A stretch of DNA of 6,102 bases from Gemmataceae bacterium (GTDB taxonomy: Bacteria; Planctomycetota; Planctomycetia; Gemmatales; Gemmataceae), in contig SIAL01000223.1 in NCBI GenBank assembly GCA_009691815.1, positions 1-6,102 on the forward strand, given 5' to 3'. A model generated the notes under the pieces. It made no database searches. It was not told the DNA's origin and worked only from the letters and a program-made list of their open reading frames with translations. Numbering within the stretch: position 1 is the stretch's first letter; each line of letters begins with the position of its first letter. Positions 1-6,070 of this stretch are shown here, in pieces. A program made the position numbers and the translations under genes.

Positions 1-825
1 TCAGGAAAGGACCTTTTTCCCGCCCCGGGTAGGCCCAATAGCTACAAACATCGTGTGGGGCATCCGGAACAAAACATGCTTTATGGTCCCGGTCGTTGGT
101 TTCATGACCGACAGGTCGAAGTGACCTATGAAACCGATGAGCCTTGGATCGGGACCAAGGTCGGTTTTCCGAAGGATTCCTTGCCAAAAACCATGGCAAA
201 GTTACAGGCCAAAAAGGACCTGCGAATTGGAATAAGTGGTGATAGTATTTCCACGGGGCTTGATGCCTCCGCCCTAGTTAAAGCCCCGCCCATGCAAAAA
301 GGCTATCCCGACCTTGTCGCGGCGGATTTGGAAAAGGCTTTTGGGACAAAAGTGGTTTTGACCAATCGGGCCGTTTCGGGAACCAGTATCACCTTTGGGC
401 TTGCCGATTGGCCCAAACTGGTTGAGTCGAAACCAGATCTTGTAATTGTTGCTTATGGCATGAACGATGTGGGCCGCCGCGATCCCAAATGGTTTGGGGA
501 TCGCGTCAGAGAATTTGTGGTGCGGATAAAAAAAGACCTTCCCGAGACGGAAATCATCCTTGTCTCCTCCATGCTTGGTAACAAAGAGTGGATCCACACC
601 CCGGCGGAGATGTTTGGGGCGTATCGGGACCAACTTTTGGCATTAAGGGGACCCGGGGTGGCAATCGCGGATGTCACATCCGTGTGGGCTCACCTCCTTA
701 CCCACAAACATAGCCATGACCTTACGGGTAATGGGCTCAACCACCCTAACGACTTTGGCCATCGGCTTTATGCGTGGGCGGTATTGGCCCAATTTTCCTT
801 GCAAAATAAGGAAACCTCGCCATGA
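1..825 (+). CDS. SGNH/GDSL-family hydrolase (esterase), 5'-truncated by window edge
   Basis: This is a probable carbohydrate or lipid ester hydrolase of the SGNH superfamily. The frame has no stop from base 1, so 274 residues are visible and the true start lies upstream. GTG 55 is the first start-like codon inside the window but is probably internal, because the residues before it (…RPNSYKHR) read like protein. Counting from window codon 1, codons 1 to about 60 form a beta-rich accessory segment (GRWFHDRQVEVTYE). The SGNH core follows: block I GDS with the nucleophile Ser at 80-82 (nt 238-246), block II Gly in NRAVSGTS (about 122-129), block III GMND with the oxyanion Asn at 153-156 (nt 457-468), and block V NHPND with the catalytic His at 248 (nt 742-744). 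All catalytic blocks are intact. Family members commonly have a longer N-terminus with a signal peptide, which cannot be seen here. The stop overlaps the next gene's start, indicating co-translation. The substrate is unknown; a deacetylase or acyl-esterase role is inference. Confidence 0.9.
   Translation, partial: SGKDLFPAPGRPNSYKHRVGHPEQNMLYGPGRWFHDRQVEVTYETDEPWIGTKVGFPKDSLPKTMAKLQAKKDLRIGISGDSISTGLDASALVKAPPMQKGYPDLVAADLEKAFGTKVVLTNRAVSGTSITFGLADWPKLVESKPDLVIVAYGMNDVGRRDPKWFGDRVREFVVRIKKDLPETEIILVSSMLGNKEWIHTPAEMFGAYRDQLLALRGPGVAIADVTSVWAHLLTHKHSHDLTGNGLNHPNDFGHRLYAWAVLAQFSLQNKETSP
808..812 (+). promoter_or_regulatory. Ribosome binding site for the M20 gene
   Basis: AAGGA lies nine bases before ATG 822, inside the last codons of the SGNH gene. 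It supports the ATG at 822 as the real start and, with the ATGA overlap, suggests translational coupling backed by independent initiation. Confidence 0.65.
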
Positions 826-2288
826 AAACCTGCCGCTTTTCTGTTTGCGTGGCGTTGATTTCTGTTTGGACCTTAACTGGGGCCTTGGCTCAGGAACCCA
901 AAGCAAAAGTGATTGCCGGGGTGGAAAAACGCTCCGAAATGGCCTGGAGTGCTTCACTAAAAATATGGGACTTTGCCGAGCCTGGCTATCTAGAAAAGCA
1001 ATCTTCCGAGCTGTTGGCCGACCTTTTCCTAAAAGAAGGTTTTCAGGTTCAACGCAATGTGGCGGGTATCCCTACCGCCTTTACAGCCACGATTGGTTCG
1101 GGTAAGCCGGTCATTGCCATTCTTGGCGAATATGATGCTTTGCCGGAACTTTCCCAAGAGGCGGTCCCTTTTCGAAAACCACGCCTTGGGGGAACAGGCT
1201 ATGGTCAAGCCTGCGGGCACCATCTTTTTGGGGTGGCATCGGCGACCGCGGCCATGGCCGTGGGGGATGCCATCAAAGCGGGCAGCGTAAAAGGCACGGT
1301 TCGATTTTATGGGTGCCCCGCCGAGGAAGGTGGAGCCGCCAAGGCATTCATGGTACGCGAGGGCCTGTTCAAGGATGTGGATGTAGCCTTGCATTGGCAC
1401 CCGGGCAGTCGGAATTCTGCAGGGGATTCTTCCTGTTTGGCCCGCATTGCCGCCAAGTTTCGTTTTCACGGACAAGCCGCCCACGCCGCGGGGGCCCCCG
1501 AAAAAGGGCGTTCCGCTTTGGATGCCCTGCTTTTAACGATGCACGCGGTGGAGCTGTTGCGGGAACACACGCCCGAGGGAACACGCTTGCACCATACCAT
1601 CACTTCGGGTGGTGGTGCCGCCAATGTGGTCCCCGAGTTTGCCGAAGGTTTTTTTTATGTCCGCCACCCCAAATCCGAGGTGGTGTCCAAGCTTTGGCCG
1701 CGACTGTTGAATTGTGCCAAGGGGGGCGCTTTGGCCACGGAAACACGGTTGGAGGTGGTGCCGCTTGGTGGGACGCTTGAACTCTTACCCAATGACACTC
1801 TGGCGCAGGTTGTGCGAAAAAACCTTACTGCCCTAAACGATTTAGCCTATACCGCCGAAGAAACCGCCTTTGCACTAAGAATTGGCGAAACATTTCCGGA
1901 CAAAGCTCCCCCTTTGGAGTCTCTCAAGGAAGTTATGGACCTCTCAGGCAAAACCACCATGGGCTCCACCGATGTGGGGGATGTTTCTTGGGTCGTTCCC
2001 ACCGCCGGTTTTTCCGCCGCCACTTGGGTTCCCGGAACCCCCGGGCATTCGTGGCAGGCGGTGGCTTGTGGAGGCACCACCATTGGCCAAAAAGGAATGA
2101 TGCTGGCTGCCAAGGTCTTGGCGGCAAACGCGATGGATATTATGATCCAACCCGATTTGGTCCTTCGGGCAAAGGCGGAGCACCAAAGGCGGCTTGCCGG
2201 GGTCCAATATCATCCCCTTTTGGAAAAGAAACAGATGCCCCCGCTGGATTATCGCCTGTCAGGCAGGCCATCTGGTTTGGTTCCATAG
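822..2288 (+). CDS. Secreted M20-family amidohydrolase (AbgB/IAA-amino-acid-hydrolase-like)
   Basis: This 488-residue zinc-type amidohydrolase would cleave an N-acyl or N-aryl amino acid amide bond. The family includes AbgB (p-aminobenzoyl-glutamate hydrolase) and plant IAA-amino-acid hydrolases. Residues 1-23 look like a Sec signal peptide (MKTCRF, hydrophobic core, cleavage after ALA), so the protein is probably exported, unlike cytoplasmic AbgB. Catalytic-domain motifs are GEYDALPEL (102-110), CGHH (131-134, with C131 and H133 as likely metal ligands), PAEEGG (166-171, with E168 the likely general base and E169 a ligand), HWHPG (191-195) and PGTPGHS (404-410, with H409 the likely last ligand). 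The lid/dimerisation domain spans roughly 205-325 (FHGQAAHAAGAPEKGRSALDA), and STDVGDVSW (382-390) is typical of the AbgB branch. The length fits the family. Export suggests scavenging of conjugated amino acids outside the cytoplasm, but the substrate cannot be read from sequence. No separate AbgA-like partner is visible in the window. A T8 run (1649-1656) lies within the gene but the frame is intact. Confidence 0.93.
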   Translation: MKTCRFSVCVALISVWTLTGALAQEPKAKVIAGVEKRSEMAWSASLKIWDFAEPGYLEKQSSELLADLFLKEGFQVQRNVAGIPTAFTATIGSGKPVIAILGEYDALPELSQEAVPFRKPRLGGTGYGQACGHHLFGVASATAAMAVGDAIKAGSVKGTVRFYGCPAEEGGAAKAFMVREGLFKDVDVALHWHPGSRNSAGDSSCLARIAAKFRFHGQAAHAAGAPEKGRSALDALLLTMHAVELLREHTPEGTRLHHTITSGGGAANVVPEFAEGFFYVRHPKSEVVSKLWPRLLNCAKGGALATETRLEVVPLGGTLELLPNDTLAQVVRKNLTALNDLAYTAEETAFALRIGETFPDKAPPLESLKEVMDLSGKTTMGSTDVGDVSWVVPTAGFSAATWVPGTPGHSWQAVACGGTTIGQKGMMLAAKVLAANAMDIMIQPDLVLRAKAEHQRRLAGVQYHPLLEKKQMPPLDYRLSGRPSGLVP

Positions 2289-2507
2289 CAGGCGACTTGG
2301 TGGCCTTCAAAACCGTAGGTCAAGGTTCCAATGGGCACTAGTGGAGGCAAAACCCGATTCACAGGTGCTTTGGTAGTGATCTGCCTTTGGGTGAAAAAGC
2401 TAATAGGATATGTCAATAACAGGATTGGGTTTGACACCTTTGGGTTTAGGGCCCACAATACTTAATACTTGCCTTGTGTGTCGAATCCCTCATTGCGGCT
2501 TGGCAAC
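2289..2507 (+). promoter_or_regulatory. Intergenic region with promoter, upstream of DUF1501 gene
   Basis: This 219-base gap separates the SGNH-M20 pair from the DUF1501 gene. I see no convincing ORF, RNA gene or stem-loop terminator with a T-run in it. Its 3' part is more AT-rich and carries the promoter listed separately. Just upstream of and across the -35 there is a direct repeat TTGGGTTT (2425-2432 and 2440-2447, 15-base period), and CCTTTGGGT occurs at 2384-2392 and 2437-2445. These could be operator-like half-sites or chance. Confidence 0.5.
2431..2459 (+). promoter_or_regulatory. Putative sigma-70-type promoter for the DUF1501 gene
   Basis: A perfect -35 TTGACA (2431-2436) is followed after 17 bases by CACAAT (2454-2459), which matches four of six bases of the TATAAT consensus. 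Transcription would start near 2466, giving an untranslated leader of about 42 bases before ATG 2508. It would make the alternative TTG start at 2469 nearly leaderless, which is one reason to prefer 2508. Promoter consensus in planctomycetes is poorly characterised, so activity is inferred. Confidence 0.5.
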
Positions 2508-3968
2508 ATGACTTTCAAACGGTCAACATTCTGGACCCATGCCAAAGTAGATCGCCGAACGGCGATACATGGCGGAGTTTTGACTTTGGCCGGGCTTTCG
2601 ATGGCCCAATTGCAAGCCTTGCGGGCGGTGGCCCCCCCCAAAAAAGGCGAACGATTCGGCCAAGCCAAGGCCGCGATTTATATTTTTCTCTCGGGTGGGT
2701 TAGGCCAACATGATAGTTTCGATCCCAAACCAGACGCCCCTGCCAACATTCGGGGGGAGTTTAAACCTATTGCCACCCGGACCCCTGGGTTTTCGGTGGT
2801 AGAACACCTGCCCATGTTGGCGGCCTGTTCTCAACATTGGTCGGTAATTCGCTCCCTAACCCACAAAAGCAATGACCATTCCGCTAGCCATCACATGATG
2901 CTTACCATGAGATCGGACCTTCCCAGAGGGTTTGACCCAAACAAACCCAAATCGACCGATCACCCATCCCTGGTATCCGTGGCCGGAGCGGCTCTCGTGG
3001 ATTATGGATCTCGGGGTAAAAACAATTTGCCTCCTGCCGTGGTGCTTCCGGAAAGGTTGGTCCACAACACGGGCCGAGTCATTCCCGGCCAATTTGCCTC
3101 GGGCATGAATCCCAGTCGTGAGGCGTGGTTCATCGAGGCATCCCCCTTTACCGCCAAACGCTATGGGGCGTTTCCAGAATTTGATTTCGATCATCAACAG
3201 CGGATCGACAATGGGGCGATGCGAATGTTTGGTGCTCCGAGCCTTGATTTACCCCCGTTTCTGGCCGAGGGGCGCCTTGAGGGGAGAATTTCCCTGAGGG
3301 AAAGGCTCGACCGACAAGCGGTATTTTTGGATCAGGCCGGCCCCTCGATGGATGTTCAGAATCAATTGGCCACATCGCTTTTAACCAATCCCAAACTTCG
3401 CGCCTCTCTGGAAATCAAGGGCGGTGCGGATGAAGCCCGGTATGGGAAAAATGCCTTCGGCTGGTCGCTATTGATGGCAAGGCGGTTAGTGGGGCAGGGA
3501 ATTCCCCTTGTTCAGGTGAATTTGGGTAACAACGAAACTTGGGACACCCACGGAAACGCCTTCCCTCATCTCAAAGACAAACTGTTGCCGCCGTTTGACC
3601 GGGGTCTTGCGGCGTTGCTGGAAGATCTTGCCGCCACTGGGGAGTTGGACCAGACTTTGGTCTTTGTGGCCGGGGAATTTGGCAGGACGCCAAAGATCAC
3701 CCGCCTTCCGGAACACTATAAACTTCCCGGACGAGACCATTGGGGGGCGGTGCAATCGGTCCTGATTGCTGGGGGGGGAATCCCCGGTGGCCGTATCATC
3801 GGATCCTCCGACAAAGATGGGGCATATCCCAAAGAGCATCCGCAATCCCCTGAAAATCTTGGGGCCACCATTTACCATGCCCTTGGCATTCCAAAAGATG
3901 CCGCCTGGAAAGACGCGACAAACCGGCCCAATTTTGTCTATCACGGGACACCCATCGCCGGGTTGTAA
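2508..3968 (+). CDS. DUF1501 domain-containing protein, twin-arginine-type leader
   Basis: This 486-residue protein belongs to the DUF1501 family, which as I recall is grouped with the alkaline phosphatase/sulfatase clan; no molecular function is established. The leader DRRTAIHGG (RR at residues 16-17), a hydrophobic stretch to about residue 33 and AVA at 40-42 suggest Tat export, although the motif lacks the usual Phe after RR. Family signatures in order are IFLSGG then HDSFDPKPDAPANIRGEF (about 59-85), EHLPMLA (about 99-105), WDTHGN (345-350), GEFGRTP (389-395) and GRDHWG (408-413). The Asp/His residues in these blocks sit where clan members bind metals. The start choice is ATG 2508. A 13-residue extension to TTG 2469 is possible but lacks a good ribosome site and would begin almost at the predicted transcript start. 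ATG 2508 itself also has no clear Shine-Dalgarno. In planctomycetes this family is usually encoded beside DUF1549/DUF1553 proteins; here the neighbours are hydrolases. The gene contains C8 (2632-2639) and G8 (3771-3778) tracts, but the frame is intact. Confidence 0.92.
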   Translation: MTFKRSTFWTHAKVDRRTAIHGGVLTLAGLSMAQLQALRAVAPPKKGERFGQAKAAIYIFLSGGLGQHDSFDPKPDAPANIRGEFKPIATRTPGFSVVEHLPMLAACSQHWSVIRSLTHKSNDHSASHHMMLTMRSDLPRGFDPNKPKSTDHPSLVSVAGAALVDYGSRGKNNLPPAVVLPERLVHNTGRVIPGQFASGMNPSREAWFIEASPFTAKRYGAFPEFDFDHQQRIDNGAMRMFGAPSLDLPPFLAEGRLEGRISLRERLDRQAVFLDQAGPSMDVQNQLATSLLTNPKLRASLEIKGGADEARYGKNAFGWSLLMARRLVGQGIPLVQVNLGNNETWDTHGNAFPHLKDKLLPPFDRGLAALLEDLAATGELDQTLVFVAGEFGRTPKITRLPEHYKLPGRDHWGAVQSVLIAGGGIPGGRIIGSSDKDGAYPKEHPQSPENLGATIYHALGIPKDAAWKDATNRPNFVYHGTPIAGL

Positions 3969-3986
3969 TTTCGGCCCTGATTTCGA

Positions 3987-4009
3987 CCGTTTGGGGATTG
4001 CGCAAACGG
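3987..4009 (+). other. Inverted repeat between DUF1501 and esterase genes
   Basis: A 7-base perfect inverted repeat, CCGTTTG (3987-3993) and CAAACGG (4003-4009), flanks a 9-base loop 18 bases after the DUF1501 stop. There is no T-run after it, so it is not a standard intrinsic terminator. It could attenuate transcription, stabilise the upstream message's 3' end, or be chance. The rest of the 118-base gap (3969-4086) shows no clear promoter, so co-transcription of the two flanking genes is possible. Confidence 0.3.
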
Positions 4010-4074
4010 CCTTGGTACCTAAGCCAATAACATCACACCCCAAGTTTTCAGTCACCCCCTTGATTCCCTCCCCC

Positions 4075-4078
4075 GGAG
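4075..4078 (+). promoter_or_regulatory. Ribosome binding site deciding the esterase start
   Basis: GGAG lies eight bases before ATG 4087, a good Shine-Dalgarno position. Together with the signal peptide beginning exactly at that ATG, it fixes the start at 4087 and not at the TTG 3766 that opens the longer frame. Confidence 0.7.
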
Positions 4079-4086
4079 CATTGGAT

Positions 4087-6042
4087 ATGAAATCATTCCT
4101 GGCGACACTCCTTTTTGCCTTTGCGACCGTTGTTTACGGTGCCGAGCCGGACAAGGATTCCCGGTCCCGTATCAAAACCTTAAACGACACGGATTATTTT
4201 TTTCAGGTACCCGAAACCAAGGAAGCATGGACCAAACGAAGCGGTTCGCTTCGAGTGCAAATTTTGGCGGCGGCGGGATTGTGGCCCATGCCCGCCAAAA
4301 GCCCCATCAAATCCACCGTAACGGCAAAGATTGATCGAGATACTTACACCATCCAAAATGTCTGGTTTGAAAGCAGGCCCGGCCAAATCGTTACCGGCAG
4401 TCTTTTTGTCCCCAAGGACATTCAGAAACTTTCCTCCGCCCAAAAAGGAAAAATTCCCGGTGTCCTTTGCCCCCATGGGCATTGGGCCAATGGCCGTTTC
4501 TATGAGACTCCCGCCCAGAATATTCCTCAAGAAATCAAAATTGGGGCGGAAGAGCGGCCCGACGGCGCCAAGTACCCTGTGCAAGCGCGATGTCACCAAC
4601 TGGCAAAGATGGGCTGCGTGGTGTTCCTCTATGACATGGTAGGCTATGCCGACAATCGACCCATTAACCACCGCGAAGGTTTTACCGATACCCAAGCGGA
4701 ACTGTGGAGCATGAATTGGTTCGGGCTTCAGACCTACAACAGCGTTCGGGCTCTTGATTTTCTATTGAGTTTGCCCGAAGTCGATTCGACTAGGATTGGC
4801 GTCACTGGATCAAGCGGGGGCGGAACCCAGACCTTTATTCTTGGGGCAATTGACGATCGGCCCACCGCGAATTTTTCGGCGGTCATGGTGGGAACTAGAA
4901 TGCAGGGCGGTTGCGTTTGCGAGAACGCGTCTTGGCTTCGCATTGGCACCGGCAATGTGGAAATTGCCGGAATGTTCGCCCCCAAACCGATGGGGTTGAC
5001 CGGGGCTAACGACTGGACGATCGCCATCGAAAAAGAAGGGTATCCCGACCTGCAAAAGCTTTATGGGATGTATGACAAAACCGACCTAGTAAAGGCAAAA
5101 TGCTGGCCGGAATTTGGACACAATTTTAACCAGGTCGCCCGGGATTTTTTGTACAACTGGTTTAACAAACACCTTTCCCTTGGCCATCAGGGCCCAATCA
5201 AAGAATCGGCTTTTGTTCCTGTTCCCCCGGCGGAGTTGGCGAATTTCCCCAAAGGAACGGAGATTCCCGAAGGGATCCTTGGAACCCGAGCACTCAGGGC
5301 CAGCCTTATCCAAGAAGCCCAAGTGAGCCTTGCCCCATTGCGAAAGAATTTTTCCCTTGGAGACAGCAAACCCCTTGAGGCGTTTCTGGACCCCATTATG
5401 GAGATGGCGGTGGGAAAATCCCCAAAAGAGAAGACAATAGCCAAAGCCGCTGAAGATGTGATTACCTTAACTCGTCCGGGAACGGGTGAGTTTGTGCGGC
5501 TTAAAGCTTTGAACAAAAAAGCTATGGATGCCATGGGACCGATCACTTTGGTGGCCGTAAGTGGCCAAGAGTACGATGCATTCCTTAAGGGCAATGTGCC
5601 TCAAGCGGCGAAAAATTCCAAGTCCAAACGAGTGTTTATTGTCGAGCCGTTCGGAACCTCAGTAGACACGCAAAAACGCACCAAACTTGGCCAAGCATTC
5701 GCGGGCTACTATTGGGGCTACAACCGACCAATCGTGGCGGAGAGGGCACGGGACATTCAGACTGCCCTGGCTTGGGCCGCGCAAATGGGAACGAATGCCA
5801 CTTTAGTCGGCATTGGCTCGGGAGCGGTTCCGATAAGTCTAGCCCTAGCCGCATCACCGGGCCTTTGCGATCGAGCGGAGTTAGACCTTCAAGGTTTTCG
5901 CTTTGAAGATTTGAGAACCCTTGAAGACGAACGATTTTTGCCGGGAGCCATGCGCTGGGGCGGTATGGGTGCCCTCTTAGCAAGGGGGCTTCCCAAAGGA
6001 AGTGAAGTGCGTGGTTTTGCCGACTTGTGGACCAATCCTTAA
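4087..6042 (+). CDS. Secreted alpha/beta hydrolase, acetylxylan-esterase-like, with extra C-terminal lobe
   Basis: This 651-residue protein is an alpha/beta-hydrolase-fold esterase of the type often annotated as acetylxylan esterase or Abhydrolase_7/dienelactone-hydrolase-like in planctomycetes. Residues 1 to about 18 form a Sec signal peptide (MKSFLATLLF, then VVYG|AEP), so it acts outside the cytoplasm. Lobe 1 (about 25-370) has the CPHGHWANGRF oxyanion-region loop (128-138), YDMVGYAD (182-189), the nucleophile elbow GSSGG (241-245, nucleophile S243, nt 4813-4815), GGCVCEN (274-280), the likely acid D309 in TGANDW, and the catalytic His H345 in FGHNFN. The triad looks complete. After a spacer, lobe 2 (about 485-651) again reads like an alpha/beta hydrolase (VFIVEPFGT, a GYNRP helix region, VGIGSGAVPISLALAAS) but has no proper GxSxG Ser or matching His, so it is probably catalytically dead. 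The exact ester substrate is unknown; acetylated polysaccharide is a guess from family naming. The DUF1501 gene ends 118 bases upstream. Confidence 0.9.
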   Translation: MKSFLATLLFAFATVVYGAEPDKDSRSRIKTLNDTDYFFQVPETKEAWTKRSGSLRVQILAAAGLWPMPAKSPIKSTVTAKIDRDTYTIQNVWFESRPGQIVTGSLFVPKDIQKLSSAQKGKIPGVLCPHGHWANGRFYETPAQNIPQEIKIGAEERPDGAKYPVQARCHQLAKMGCVVFLYDMVGYADNRPINHREGFTDTQAELWSMNWFGLQTYNSVRALDFLLSLPEVDSTRIGVTGSSGGGTQTFILGAIDDRPTANFSAVMVGTRMQGGCVCENASWLRIGTGNVEIAGMFAPKPMGLTGANDWTIAIEKEGYPDLQKLYGMYDKTDLVKAKCWPEFGHNFNQVARDFLYNWFNKHLSLGHQGPIKESAFVPVPPAELANFPKGTEIPEGILGTRALRASLIQEAQVSLAPLRKNFSLGDSKPLEAFLDPIMEMAVGKSPKEKTIAKAAEDVITLTRPGTGEFVRLKALNKKAMDAMGPITLVAVSGQEYDAFLKGNVPQAAKNSKSKRVFIVEPFGTSVDTQKRTKLGQAFAGYYWGYNRPIVAERARDIQTALAWAAQMGTNATLVGIGSGAVPISLALAASPGLCDRAELDLQGFRFEDLRTLEDERFLPGAMRWGGMGALLARGLPKGSEVRGFADLWTNP

Positions 6043-6070
6043 CAACCTGACCCTTTGAAGTATCCTTTTC

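Noticed and set aside
671..1105. 144-residue plus-strand ORF spanning the SGNH-M20 junction
   Set aside because: It runs out of frame across two genes with strong motifs, has no signature of its own and is rich in Arg/Cys/Trp as expected for a shadow frame.
1649..1656. T8 tract in the M20 gene
   Set aside because: It encodes part of GFFYV, a normal strand in the dimerisation domain, and lies mid-gene with no linked alternative frame, so a switching role is unsupported.
2336..2343. CACTAGTG perfect 8-base palindrome in the intergenic gap
   Set aside because: It is too short to mean much, unrepeated nearby and far from the promoter elements.
2469..2507. DUF1501 start at TTG 2469 or GTG 2478
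   Set aside because: Neither has a good ribosome site, and both lie within a few bases of the predicted transcript start. ATG 2508 places the RR motif at a normal distance from the N-terminus.
2632..2645. Programmed -1 frameshift site at C8A6
   Set aside because: The zero-frame codons are CCC CCC AAA AAA GGC, which do not form an X XXY YYZ heptamer in the right phase, and the other frame opened (2474-2713) closes soon after without a domain.
3486..4055. 189-residue minus-strand ORF opposite the DUF1501 3' end
   Set aside because: It is antisense to conserved DUF1501 blocks, its translation shows no domain, and such long antisense frames follow from the codon bias of the sense gene.
3766..4086. 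N-terminal extension of the esterase from TTG 3766
   Set aside because: It overlaps 203 bases of the well-supported DUF1501 gene, is proline-rich without family similarity I recognise, and places the signal peptide internally. ATG 4087 has GGAG at good spacing and starts the signal peptide directly.
4180..4695. 171-residue minus-strand ORF opposite the esterase
   Set aside because: It mirrors the codon structure of the esterase; there is no recognisable motif or ribosome site.
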